From positions 1-64,000 of the forward strand of contig CAZRQL010000008.1 of assembly GCA_964602415.1 (NCBI GenBank): a stretch of 64,000 nucleotides of DNA. Reading direction: 5' to 3'. Below are positions 44,067-54,100 of this stretch, in pieces. Below the pieces are notes generated by a model. The model had not been told where the DNA came from, searched no databases, and worked only from the letters and a program-made list of their open reading frames with translations. The stretch comes from CAZRQL01 sp964602415 (lineage in GTDB: Bacteria; Bacteroidota; Bacteroidia; Cytophagales; Flammeovirgaceae). Numbering within the stretch: position 1 is the stretch's first letter; each line of letters starts with the position of its first letter. A program made the translations under genes and the position numbers.

Positions 44067-44071
44067 AGTTA
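44064..44071 (-). promoter_or_regulatory. -7 element (TAACTTTG) of the Na/Pi transporter gene
   Basis: Exact TAnnTTTG match on the minus strand overlapping the first possible TTG start, which argues that translation starts further downstream. Confidence 0.5.
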
Positions 44072-44130
44072 CTTTAATATATTACAGATGAGTATTCTTT
44101 TTATTATTAAATTTTAGCGATGTTTACATT

Positions 44131-44514
44131 ATGAAAAAGTTAATAAGCTATTTGGTGATTTATTTTTTGCTCTCAAGTTGTGAAAAAATAGAGATAGAAA
44201 CCCAACAATTTAGCTCTAAGCAATGGAAAAGCGATAAATCCGGCTGCAACGGACAAAGGCTCAAAATGCGTTCAGCCCTCATGGACGTACAAGATTTGGT
44301 CAAAGGAAAACCTGAGAGCCAAGTCGTAGAAATCTTAGGCAAGCCTGATGGCGTGGATCTGTTCAAAAGAGGGCAAAAATTCTTTATCTATCAAATCAAC
44401 AATCCGGCTTGCAAAGCAGACACCGCCCTACCGGCCATCTACGCTGAAATCCGTTTCAATTCCATAGATATAGCCAGCGAGTTGAGCTTGGTACAAAGCA
44501 ACAACTTAAAGTAA
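44131..44514 (+). CDS. Small lipoprotein, BamE/SmpA-like pattern
   Basis: 127 residues. A signal peptide with a lipobox (YFLLSSC, C17) marks an Lgt-modified lipoprotein. The mature part has the pattern DVQDLVKGKPESQVVEILGKPDGVD, which resembles the SmpA/BamE repeat (GxxxxxVxxxLGxPD), and a pair of cysteines. Whether it is BamE of the outer-membrane assembly machine is uncertain. It stands alone. Confidence 0.7.
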   Translation: MKKLISYLVIYFLLSSCEKIEIETQQFSSKQWKSDKSGCNGQRLKMRSALMDVQDLVKGKPESQVVEILGKPDGVDLFKRGQKFFIYQINNPACKADTALPAIYAEIRFNSIDIASELSLVQSNNLK

Positions 44515-44742
44515 AATCGGATTGTGCATCCACTGTTGCAAACAGACAGCCATCCGTTTGGCGGGTTTATTCACAACCCCGTAGGCTGAAAACCGTTGGT
44601 TTATGTTGTCATTCTGATTTCTCCGCAATAAAAGCCAAAGGCCATTTTTTCATGTGTTGCGTTAAGTAAAAGGCACTTTGTTGTTTCTCATTTGTAATTT
44701 TATTGCCGTTGTTTGTCGTGAAAAGTTAGAAAGAAAATTTGT

Positions 44743-47715
44743 ATGCGAGCAAGTGTTTTGTTGGTCTTGTTTTGGTTAGGCATTACTTTTTTGTGTACTG
44801 CTCAAGAGCCTGTCATAGACTTAGATTTTCACGGCCACGTTGGAGCCGTAAGGTCGCTGGTTTTTTCAGGGCAGCAACTCATATCGGTAGGCGAAGACAA
44901 AACCATCAGGATATGGGACTTACGTACAGGAGAAGTCTCTCAAACCATTCGCCCGTATGCGGAAGGTGAAGAAGGCGCACTCAACAGCGTAGTGCTTTCC
45001 CCCAATGGACGCTATTTGGCAGTTGCAGGCTACCCTGTCGAATACGGCATCAGGATCATAGACTTATACCAAAACATCCAAATAGCGCAATTGTTGGGTC
45101 ATACAGATGTGGTTACTGACTTGGAGTTTTCTCCCGATGGGGTGTATTTGGTCTCAGGAAGTGCCGATTTGTCTGCTATTGTCTGGGATGTCAGGAACTT
45201 AGAAAACAAACCCACTACCAAGCAATGCTTTATCAGCAATTTAAAAGGCTTTTCAAAAAAGGTCTTGGCCGTAGCTTTTTCCCGCGACAGCCGCAGCCTT
45301 GCCGTAGGAGATGCAGAAGGCTTGGTTAGGCTCTTTACCCTACCCGGTAGCCCCGAAAAGTTCAAAGAAGCGGCAGTTATAGAGGTAAAAAACCTAAGAA
45401 GGCATCATGCACCCATCAGGGGCTTGGCCTTTGGAAAGTCAGGATTGGTTTCGGTCTCTCAAGACGGCAAAATATGTCTTTGGAGCAAGGAAGTGGAAGT
45501 AGAGCAAGAGTTCAAAGCCGGCTATGAGATAGCGAGCATGGCCGTTTGGGACGAATGGATAGCTGTTGGAGGGGTTTCTCCTTACAAAGTGTCTATTTTC
45601 AACTCAATACAAAACAAGCAAGTCGGGACTTACTCCGGCCATACTTCGGCTGTTCTGTCTATGGCGGCAAGCGAAAATTTTTGGGCCAGTGGCAGCGACA
45701 GCGAAATTCACATTTGGGACAAATCCGGCAAACAGGTCGCCAAACTTACCAATACAGGCATCGCCCTGAAAACCGCTCAATTCGTGGGAGACATGAAAAT
45801 AGGCTTCGCAGCATCGGGCAAAGGTCTTTTTAGCGAAGGATTCGATTTTATAAATTTGCAAAAAATACAACTTTCGGATGCGATAAAACCGGCAGCTATA
45901 CCTATCACACAAGCCTATGAATTAGGCTCTTACATAAAAGTTAATCCACAAACCGACGGCAAGATACGCTGTGCCCTGCCTGTGCCCCAAGGTGTAATGG
46001 TGGGCTGTGATTACAGCCTAAAACTCTTTGACAAAACGGGAAAGGTATTGCGCGAGTTCTCAGGACATCAGGGGGCTGTTCTTGCGCTTTCAACCGATCA
46101 AAAATACCTCATTTCTACCTCAGCCGACCAGAGCGTCAAACTTTGGCTGCTGGAAGATGAAGGGTATTGGCCTTCGCCTTGGGAACAAATGGGGGATATT
46201 TGGCGGGAGTACTTTGTCAAAATAGGCATGCAAAAAATAGCCAAGACAAAAGGCAAACAAAGCTGGAATGAACTGCTGGAGGTCTTGCGAAAAAATTCTG
46301 ACTACGACATAGCGGCCATAGAAAAAATTGCCAATTCTATCAACAAAGTGGTAAAACCGGTGGCTACGCTGGTCGCTACTCAAGACGGAAATTGGATATG
46401 TTATACAGAATCAGGCTATTATGCAGCCTCCGCCGCAGGTGAGCAATTTATTGGTTGGCGCATCAACACCAACAGTTCCCGCCTGTCAGACTACCAGCCT
46501 GCTTACAAATACCGCCAATTTTTGATGCGCCCCGACGTGGTCAAAAAGGCCATTGAATTGGGCAGTGAAGACAAAGCACTCGAGCTATTGCAGGCCAACA
46601 AAAGCCCCAAAGAACAAGTCGTCAAAGCCAAAGCCCCCGTTGTCGAATGGATAAACCCCATCGCTGCCGACAATGAACTGAAAAACCCCATTTTGCAGGT
46701 AAAATTCAAAGTGTTTTCTGAGCTTGCCATCACAGAAGTCAAACTTATGCTCAACGGGCGAAGACTGGCAACGGCGAGAGGCTTTCGCCCTGTCGCTGAG
46801 ACATTTGTCGGGGGAGGTAAAGAATATACTTTTGAGATAGATTTCTCAAACTTTCCCGGAAAAAACTACATTCAAGTATATGCCAAAAATGAGCTGATGT
46901 CCTGTTTGTCTGTACCTAAGAACGTGAGCTATTTTTTGGGAGAAGAGGAATTGCCTGATATGGAACAATTGGTCTTCAAACCCAATCTTTATGTGCTGAG
47001 CATAGGGATTTCGGATTTTGCCAACAAAGAATACAACCTCAATTTTGCCCATGCGGATGCAGAGGCGATAAGCGGGATTTTTGGCACTCAGAGCGGTAAG
47101 ATTTTTCGTCAAGTCAATATAAGACAACTCACCAACAAGCAAGCCACCCGCAAAGAAATACTTGAAGGGTTCGCGTGGCTCAAATCGCAAGCCACGCCCA
47201 GAGACGTGGTGGTCTTGTTTGTCGCCTCTCATGGCTTCAATTCGCAAGGCAGGTTTTATTTGTTGCCTCATGACGGGGATAGCAAAAATTTGGAGCAAAC
47301 CGCCATCAAGTGGGCAGATTTTTCTGATTTGGCCATCTCACTGCCCTGCCGAACGGTTGTTTTTTTGGATGCTTGCCACAGCGGTGCACTGGCACTTGAT
47401 TTGCGAAGCGATAACACAGAAGCACTGCGCGAGTTGATAGGCGAAGAAAAAGGAGTGGTCGTCATGTCTGCCTCTACCGGCAAAGAGGTATCGCTGGAAG
47501 ATGAAAAATGGGGGCATGGTGCTTTTACGCTTTCGCTCATTGAAGGCATGAGAGAGGGGAAAGCAGACTTGCTTTTTGCAGATGGCCAAGTGGAGTTGCG
47601 GGAACTCGATGCCTTTGTGTTTCAATACGTCAAAAAACTCACGCAAGGCCGTCAAAACCCAACTACACAAAAGCCTTCGAGTATTTCGGAGCTTATCCTC
47701 TACAAAGTGCAATAG
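44743..47715 (+). CDS. Secreted WD40-repeat protein with C-terminal caspase-like peptidase (C14)
   Basis: 990 residues. Signal peptide (MRASVLLVLFWLGITFLCTA), then about seven to eight WD40 units over residues 25-480 (GHVGAVRSLVFSG, ISVGEDKTIRIWD, GHTDVVTDLEFSP, GHQGAVLALSTD), a middle region with a beta domain, and a C-terminal caspase fold at about 755-990. The catalytic dyad is visible: H830 in FVASHGFNS and C878 in FLDACHSGAL. So it is a metacaspase-like protein exported from the cytoplasm, with WD40 as the recognition part. It is monocistronic and faces icd; a perfect palindromic repeat lies in the gap. Confidence 0.9.
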   Translation: MRASVLLVLFWLGITFLCTAQEPVIDLDFHGHVGAVRSLVFSGQQLISVGEDKTIRIWDLRTGEVSQTIRPYAEGEEGALNSVVLSPNGRYLAVAGYPVEYGIRIIDLYQNIQIAQLLGHTDVVTDLEFSPDGVYLVSGSADLSAIVWDVRNLENKPTTKQCFISNLKGFSKKVLAVAFSRDSRSLAVGDAEGLVRLFTLPGSPEKFKEAAVIEVKNLRRHHAPIRGLAFGKSGLVSVSQDGKICLWSKEVEVEQEFKAGYEIASMAVWDEWIAVGGVSPYKVSIFNSIQNKQVGTYSGHTSAVLSMAASENFWASGSDSEIHIWDKSGKQVAKLTNTGIALKTAQFVGDMKIGFAASGKGLFSEGFDFINLQKIQLSDAIKPAAIPITQAYELGSYIKVNPQTDGKIRCALPVPQGVMVGCDYSLKLFDKTGKVLREFSGHQGAVLALSTDQKYLISTSADQSVKLWLLEDEGYWPSPWEQMGDIWREYFVKIGMQKIAKTKGKQSWNELLEVLRKNSDYDIAAIEKIANSINKVVKPVATLVATQDGNWICYTESGYYAASAAGEQFIGWRINTNSSRLSDYQPAYKYRQFLMRPDVVKKAIELGSEDKALELLQANKSPKEQVVKAKAPVVEWINPIAADNELKNPILQVKFKVFSELAITEVKLMLNGRRLATARGFRPVAETFVGGGKEYTFEIDFSNFPGKNYIQVYAKNELMSCLSVPKNVSYFLGEEELPDMEQLVFKPNLYVLSIGISDFANKEYNLNFAHADAEAISGIFGTQSGKIFRQVNIRQLTNKQATRKEILEGFAWLKSQATPRDVVVLFVASHGFNSQGRFYLLPHDGDSKNLEQTAIKWADFSDLAISLPCRTVVFLDACHSGALALDLRSDNTEALRELIGEEKGVVVMSASTGKEVSLEDEKWGHGAFTLSLIEGMREGKADLLFADGQVELRELDAFVFQYVKKLTQGRQNPTTQKPSSISELILYKVQ

Positions 47716-47741
47716 CCAAAGTGAACCGAATTTTAATTCAT

Positions 47742-47765
47742 AGCCACGGGTTTAAACCCGTGGCT
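47742..47765. repeat. Perfect 24-bp palindrome, interspersed repeat and possible terminator
   Basis: AGCCACGGGTTT followed by its exact complement, between the convergent caspase and icd genes. A similar copy with three changes is at 36991-37014. Its location could also let it act as a bidirectional terminator, but it has no clear T-tract. Confidence 0.7.
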
Positions 47766-47772
47766 GTATGTT

Positions 47773-49071
47773 TTACATGTTGGCGATTACCTCAGTTCCA
47801 AACTCGGAGCACTTGAGCAATGTCGCGCCCTCCATGAGTCTCTCGAAGTCGTAAGTTACTCTTTTTTTGGCGATAGCTCCATTGATGCCTTTGTATATGA
47901 GTTCCGCAACTTCCTGCCAGCCCATGTATTCAAACATCATCGCACCGGAAAGAATGACCGAACCGGGATTGACTTTGTCTTGTCCTGCGTATTTGGGGGC
48001 TGTGCCGTGAGTGGCCTCAAAGATGGCATGGCCGGAGATATAGTTGATATTGGCACCGGGTGCGATACCTATGCCGCCAACCTCTGCTGCCAAGGCATCA
48101 GATATGTAGTCCCCGTTGAGGTTGAGGGTGGCGATCACATCGTATTCGGAAGGACGAAGCAAAATTTGCTGCAAGAAAGCATCGGCTATCGAATCTTTGA
48201 TGATAATACCGGCACCGGGTTTGCCTTCGGGTATTTTGCACCATGGCCCGCCGTCTATTTCCACCGCGCCAAACTGTTCCTTGACCACTTGGTAAGCCCA
48301 ATCCCTAAACCCGCCTTCGCTGAACTTCATGATATTGCCTTTGTGAACAATTGTAAGGCTTTTGCGGTTGTTTTTGATGGTGTATTCCATCGCACTTTTG
48401 ACCAAACGCTCTGTTCCCAAGTAGCTGACGGGTTTGATTCCGATGCCCACTTGCACGGAAGCGGGGCGAAGCGTGCCACCCACTTCTTCGAGGACAGACT
48501 GCCAGTTTTGTGATTTTTCGAGTGTGCCAAAACGGATTTTACTGAGCATCGCGGGAAATTCTTTTGCCAAAAAGTCCAAAAACTTGGCATTTTCGGGCGT
48601 GCCAGCAGCAAACTCTATCCCTGCATAAATATCTTCTGTGTTTTCGCGGAAAATCACCATATCCACGTCTTGTGGTCTTTTTACCGGACTGGGAACGCCC
48701 TCGAAATATCTAACAGGACGCACACAGGCATACAGGTCAAGTTGCTGACGCAAAGCGACATTGAGCGAGCGTATGCCACCGCCCACAGGAGTGGTCAAAG
48801 GGCCTTTGATGCCTACAAGGTATTCGTTGAAGGCCGCCAAGGTCTCATCGGGTAGCCAGTTGCCTGTCTGATTGAAGGACTTTTCGCCCGCCAATACCTC
48901 TTTCCAGTGGATTTTGCGGCTACCGGAATAAGCCTTTTCAACAGCCGCATCAAACACCCTTACCGATGCTGCCCAGATATCAGGGCCTGTGCCATCGCCT
49001 TCGATGAAAGGAATAACAGGCTCGTTGGGTACTAAAAGTACGCCTTTGTGTATGGTGATTTTTTCTGCCAT
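47773..49071 (-). CDS. icd: NADP-dependent isocitrate dehydrogenase
   Basis: Oxidative decarboxylation of isocitrate in the TCA cycle. 432 residues. IEGDGTGPDIW near the N-terminus, LRQQLDLYACVRPVRYF, RENTEDIYAGIEF and the ATHGTAPKYAGQDKVNPGS segment near 350 are classic type I ICDH motifs; the Ser of the SLNVALRQ segment is the site regulated by IDH kinase in enterics. Starts at 49071 with ATG; a TPR lipoprotein gene lies 14 bases upstream on the same strand. Confidence 0.96.
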   Translation of the reverse strand: MAEKITIHKGVLLVPNEPVIPFIEGDGTGPDIWAASVRVFDAAVEKAYSGSRKIHWKEVLAGEKSFNQTGNWLPDETLAAFNEYLVGIKGPLTTPVGGGIRSLNVALRQQLDLYACVRPVRYFEGVPSPVKRPQDVDMVIFRENTEDIYAGIEFAAGTPENAKFLDFLAKEFPAMLSKIRFGTLEKSQNWQSVLEEVGGTLRPASVQVGIGIKPVSYLGTERLVKSAMEYTIKNNRKSLTIVHKGNIMKFSEGGFRDWAYQVVKEQFGAVEIDGGPWCKIPEGKPGAGIIIKDSIADAFLQQILLRPSEYDVIATLNLNGDYISDALAAEVGGIGIAPGANINYISGHAIFEATHGTAPKYAGQDKVNPGSVILSGAMMFEYMGWQEVAELIYKGINGAIAKKRVTYDFERLMEGATLLKCSEFGTEVIANM

Positions 49072-49085
49072 AAAGAGTTTTGGAT

Positions 49086-49724
49086 TTATCTACAATATTT
49101 AAGTTTCGCTTGTTCGGCCTGAGGATTGCCCAATTCCAATGCTTTGGTAACTTGCTTGCAGGCTTCTGACATTTTGCCTATTTTGGACTCCATCACCCCT
49201 AAAAATAGGTATGCTTCACTGTTTTTGGGGTCAATAGAAATGATTTTGTTGTAGTCTTCGCGGGCTGAGACGGTTTTGGCGGGCACGAGCCTTTCGTAGC
49301 ACTTGGCACGAACAAAATAGGGGCGCACGTTGTTGGGGTTGATTTCGATAGCCCTCGAAGCAGCGATGATGGCTTCGTCGTAGTTTTTGAGTTCCAAATG
49401 AGCCGAAGCTATGCCGCTGAGGTATTCGGTGTTGTCGTTTTTGATTTTGCCGGCGGCTTGGTAATCAGCCAGAGCAAGTTGAAAGTCTTCACTGCGTGGC
49501 AAAGAATCTGTTTTTGGGCGCGATTGGCCGCGCTTGAAATAAGCCAATGCCCTGTTGGCCAAGACCAAATCCTCTTTGGGGTGGTCTTTTAGGTACTGAG
49601 TGTAAAGTTCTATGGCCTGGTCAAATTGGTTTTGTTGCAATAGTTCATCGGCTTTTTGGGTTGGCGAACCGCCGCAACTCAAAAAAATCACGCTCAAAAT
49701 CGTCCAAATAGCAAATTTTTTCAT
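49086..49724 (-). CDS. TPR lipoprotein
   Basis: 212 residues with a lipobox (SVIFLSC, C17) and three to four TPR units (KADELLQQNQFDQAIELYTQ, AHLELKNYDEAIIAASRAIE, YFVRAKCYERLVP). Probably attached to the inner or outer membrane by Lgt-made lipid, acting in protein-protein contacts. It may be cotranscribed with icd, 14 bases downstream. Confidence 0.82.
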   Translation of the reverse strand: MKKFAIWTILSVIFLSCGGSPTQKADELLQQNQFDQAIELYTQYLKDHPKEDLVLANRALAYFKRGQSRPKTDSLPRSEDFQLALADYQAAGKIKNDNTEYLSGIASAHLELKNYDEAIIAASRAIEINPNNVRPYFVRAKCYERLVPAKTVSAREDYNKIISIDPKNSEAYLFLGVMESKIGKMSEACKQVTKALELGNPQAEQAKLKYCR

Positions 49725-49902
49725 GTCAATTTTTCTTTTGAATTAGCGAAGCCCAAAGGTATAAAATTAAATTAAAATACTCCCTACAACAAGCAAAGAG
49801 TATTGTTTTGGGCTGTTCAACTCTGTGAACTTTGGTTTTCTGCCATGCGAGCTTTGACAAAACAAAAACGTTTGCGACCTTTGCCTAAAATCAAAAATCG
49901 AG

Positions 49903-51081
49903 ATGAAAGAAGTTTATATTGTAGCGGGAGCAAGGACTCCGATTGGTTCGTTTGGGGGCGTGCTGTCTGCTTTGTCAGCGACCGCTTTGGGTGCTGCTGC
50001 CGTCAAAGCCGCTGTAGGTAAAGCCGGGATTGAAGGTTCTCATGTCCAAGAAATATTTATGGGCAACGTGATTTCTGCCAATTTGGGGCAAGCCCCTGCC
50101 AGACAAGCGGCTATTGTAGCCGGTCTGGGCAATCATGTCCCCTCAACGACCGTAAATAAAGTTTGCGCTTCGGGCATGAAAGCCACTATGTTGGCAGCCC
50201 AATCCATCATGTTGGGAATGAATCAAATAGCCGTCAGCGGCGGCATGGAGTCCATGTCCAACGCACCTTTTTATTTGGGCAAAGCCCGCTACGGTTACGG
50301 ATACGGAAACGGCGAACTGATTGATTCTTTGGTAAAAGACGGCCTTTCGGATGTGTATAACTCTTGTGCGATGGGGATATGCGGCGACCAAACCGCCGAA
50401 AAATTCGGCATTTCGCGCCAAGACCAAGACCAGTACGCCGTTGCGAGCTACCAACGATCGGCAGCGGCAGTGGCAGAGGGAAAATTTGCAGCGGAAATCA
50501 CCCCCGTAGAAATCAAAGACAAAAAAGGAAATGCCACATTGATAAGCGAAGACGAAGAGTACAAAAAAGTCGTATTTGACAAAATACCCGCGCTCAAACC
50601 CGTATTCAGCCCAAACGGCACAGTAACCGCCGCCAATGCCTCCACCATCAACGACGGAGCAGCCGCTTTGGTGCTCATGGATGAGGAAGCCCTCAAAGCA
50701 TGCGGCGCAAGACCTTTGGCCAAAATCGTAGCCTTTGCCGATGCCGCCCACGACCCTATGATGTTCACTACCGCCCCGGCCAAAGCCGCTGAAATCGCGC
50801 TTTCAAGAGCAGGACTGAGCATCAATGACATAGACTTTTTTGAGGTCAATGAGGCTTTTGCTGTGGTGGCTCTGGTCTTTATGCAGCACTTCGGCCTTTC
50901 GCACGACAAAATTAACGTCTTCGGGGGGGCGGTCTCTTTGGGACACCCCATCGGATGCAGCGGTGCGCGTATCATCCTGACTTTGACCAGTGTACTGGCA
51001 GACAAAAACGCACGCTACGGCATGGCCGCCATCTGCAACGGCGGCGGAGGGGCTTCGGCCATCATCATTGAGCGGGTGTAA
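49903..51081 (+). CDS. Acetyl-CoA C-acetyltransferase (thiolase)
   Basis: Reversible condensation of two acetyl-CoA molecules. 392 residues. The acyl-enzyme cysteine is C88 in NKVCASGMKA; GHPIGCSGARI and CNGGGGASA near the C-terminus supply the second cysteine and the active-site His and Gly loop. The family includes degradative (FadA) and biosynthetic (AtoB/PhaA) forms; the sequence alone does not decide. A GACCTTTG element (49876-49883) 19 bases upstream, with a TTTG 17 bases before it, is a plausible promoter. Confidence 0.93.
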   Translation: MKEVYIVAGARTPIGSFGGVLSALSATALGAAAVKAAVGKAGIEGSHVQEIFMGNVISANLGQAPARQAAIVAGLGNHVPSTTVNKVCASGMKATMLAAQSIMLGMNQIAVSGGMESMSNAPFYLGKARYGYGYGNGELIDSLVKDGLSDVYNSCAMGICGDQTAEKFGISRQDQDQYAVASYQRSAAAVAEGKFAAEITPVEIKDKKGNATLISEDEEYKKVVFDKIPALKPVFSPNGTVTAANASTINDGAAALVLMDEEALKACGARPLAKIVAFADAAHDPMMFTTAPAKAAEIALSRAGLSINDIDFFEVNEAFAVVALVFMQHFGLSHDKINVFGGAVSLGHPIGCSGARIILTLTSVLADKNARYGMAAICNGGGGASAIIIERV

Positions 51082-51105
51082 AATATCTAATCTGTTTTAC
51101 CAAAG

Positions 51106-51129
51106 AGCCGTCCGGTTAGCCGGATGGCT
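51106..51129. terminator. Hairpin terminator between thiolase and T9SS surface protein
   Basis: AGCCGTCCGG (51106-51115) and CCGGATGGCT (51120-51129), ten pairs with one G-T wobble, TTAG loop, followed by TTTCTT. It ends the thiolase transcript. Confidence 0.8.
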
Positions 51130-51132
51130 TTC

Positions 51133-54100
51133 TTATTCCACCACAAAACGAACATTCCTACCGCTTTGGCTGTGTCTCAAAACATATACCCCCGAACCAT
51201 ATCCGAAAAATTGGCTTACTTCATTGACCCCTGCCTCCAGAAAGAAAGCAAAAGACAAAATCATGCGCCCTTTTGCGTCCCATACTTCAAAATCACCTTT
51301 TTCTCGAACAAAAGAAGATATTTTGAATGTCAAAGTACTGGCCTCAATAGGGCTTGGACTTACCACAAAAACATCCTGCCAACCGCTTTTTCTTGTTATG
51401 GCCAGCACTTTGCTGTACCGGAAGCTGCCATTTGCATCTACTATTTTGAGCCGGTAATAGCTAACCGGTGTAAAAAACTCAAAATCCTTCCACTCGTAGT
51501 TTTGAGGGGGATAGACTTGGGCGATGCGCTGAAAATCAGACCCTGTCTGGCTTCTTTCTATTTCAAAATGATGAATTTCTCTTTCATTTTCAGTTTTCCA
51601 AATCAATAAATTGTGGTCAAATTCAGCACTGCCTTTCCACCACACCAAATCCAAAGGCAGCGGGTTGTTGGCGGCTTCTGTGCTGCCAAATGAGAAAGGT
51701 GAAAAAGATGAGATGCTGTTTGAAGTGATATTTCCCGAAGAGCCAAATGAAATAGAGGCTTGTCCTTCGGAGACCCACTCCGTGCCATTGTAGCGGCAAA
51801 CCCGCAAGCTGGAAGAGTTGTTGATATCGCTGTACGTGTCGCTTTGCCAATAGAGGGTAACAGCCGCCGAATTGGTGCTGCCGCTTCTGTCCAGGGTCCA
51901 GTGTTCTATGGCACTCACCCGCGCCAGCCCCGAAGCAAGAGCGGTTCGGTTGGGAGCACCGCTGTCGAAGTACTCGGCTGTAAAGGCATCAGTAGTGCTG
52001 CTGCCCGAAATGTTGATGCCGATACGCGCCCATACAGAGCCTTTACCCGTCGAAAAAACAAAGTTGGAGGGGCTGTTGCCAATTTTGCGCAGAGGGCCGG
52101 AGACAAACGAAGAAGCCGAGCCGGTCGAACTGGTTGCGCCGTTGTTCAAAGTCAACAGGTTTGAGGAAGTGGTCGAGATGATTCCGTTGTCGAGCCTGAG
52201 TTCATTGTCCACCTCCACGCTGCGGTTCAGCACCACCCCCGCCGAATTGTTAATGCGAAAATAATCAATCGCGACGCTTTCCGTTCCGCCGATGGTTTGG
52301 GAACTTGTCCCCACGAACCTAACCTCACGGTCGTTGCAGTTGAATGTGCCGTTTTGGGTAAAATTGCCCTTGAGGTACAAATCTCCTCCTGTTGCATCGC
52401 TTAATGTCAATGTACCCTCGTTGAGGGTATTGCCGCCCACTTCCAAAGGAATGGCAAGGTTATTGTTCATCTGCACCACTGAGCCTGATGAAATGGTAAG
52501 GTTTCCGGCCATTTTTAGCGAAGAAATAGAATTTGTTCCCAGATACAAATTGAAAGGGCCTTGTACCACCACATGCTGGAGGCTTGAGCTGTTCCACTCG
52601 GTGGTGCGGTTGTAGTCGCCCGTCAAATTGTACAACAAGGTCGAATTTGAGCCATAAGTGGGGGCGTTGGTATCTACAAAAGTACCCGTGTTGATTTTGA
52701 GCGTGCCATTGAGGGTGCAAATGTTGCTTCCAAAATTTAGCCCTGTGCCGTCATTGTTGAGGGAGACTGTTACATTTTCCCCAAAAATCAACGTGCCGCC
52801 TGAGGAGTTGGTGATGTTTTTGTCGGCGTTGATGTTGATGGTTGCCCCCGCAACCGAGGAGGTGATGGTTCTACCTGTTCCGTTGGTGGTGATGTTGCCG
52901 CCGTTGTTGTTGAGGTTGAGGTTTTTTCCGTTGAGGTCAATCGAACCCGAATTGAGCATTTGCAGCACGTCGCCTGATGTGGTGTTGATGGTAACGTTGT
53001 CGCCAAAAATGAGGCTACCAGATGGTTTGTCCACTATCAAATAGTCAAAAAAGACCGTTCCCGCGCTGTTGGAGGTGGTTTGGTTGCTGCTACCCACAAA
53101 AAACACGGCTTTACCGCCATTGGAAACGCTGCCGTTGTTGAAGGTATAGTTTCCTGCTATTTTTAGGTCTGAGCTATTGAGCAAAAGTTCGTAGCCGGAG
53201 CCACTGCCTGTCCCCACCGTCATATTGCCTGTGCATTGGCGGTAGCCTGTGTTGTTGAACTGGAGTTTAGAGTTGGATGCGCCGTTGCCGACCTGTACGT
53301 GGTGAGGCACGCCTGTGCCACTGGCTGCGTTGGCCGTCCACTCGGTAGAGGCACCGTAGGTATCGCCGGAGTTGTAAATCAAGGTCGAATTTGAGCCATA
53401 CGAAGGGGCAATATTTGAAAATCCGCCGTTGTTGATTTGTAGCGTCCCGTTGACAGTCAAAGCCCCTGCCCCTGTGATGCCCGCCCCAATGGCCAAGGTT
53501 TGCCCTGAAGGCACAGTCAAAGTCTTACCGGAAGCCACAGTAATGGCATTGGTTTGGGTCAATGAAGCAGCCACCGTAACATCGTGGTTGATTTGGGTGG
53601 GCTGGTTGGTGGGGGGAACTGCGCCCGCTGTCCAAGTCGAGCCAGTGCCCCAATTTCCATCCGAGGCGGTTGTCCATGCAGCCGCCACGCTATAAGAGTA
53701 GTTAGAATTGGAGTTGTTCTTGATTTCAAGTGTTTGGTAATCAATATCTGAATTGGCGGGGGTGTAGGCACTTCTCACCGTTGCGACATAGTAGCTGATG
53801 GTAGTCGAAGGCGCATTGTCGGCGGCGGGTATGGTGATAGTGGATTTGAAAGAGGCATCAAACGAGGTAAACTCTACAAAAGTGGCATTGGCCCAGTCGC
53901 CGTTTTTTGCGTAGCGGATGAATACCTTTTCGTCTGCATTTTTGGCAGCACCCAACGTAACTTCTATGGTGGTGGTTTGTCCGGGAAAAACCGTTCCCGA
54001 AGGAACCGTTACGTTGGTGATGGTTACGGGATTGAAAGTGGTTTCCAAAACAGACATATCATTGTTTCCGCCGGCGTTTTTGCCTACTATAAAAGTATAA

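Noticed and set aside
44043..44069. Palindromic CAAAGTTTTT/AAAAAACTTTG near the Na/Pi transporter start
   Set aside because: AT-rich and overlaps the coding start and promoter element; could be chance. Not strong enough for a separate claim.
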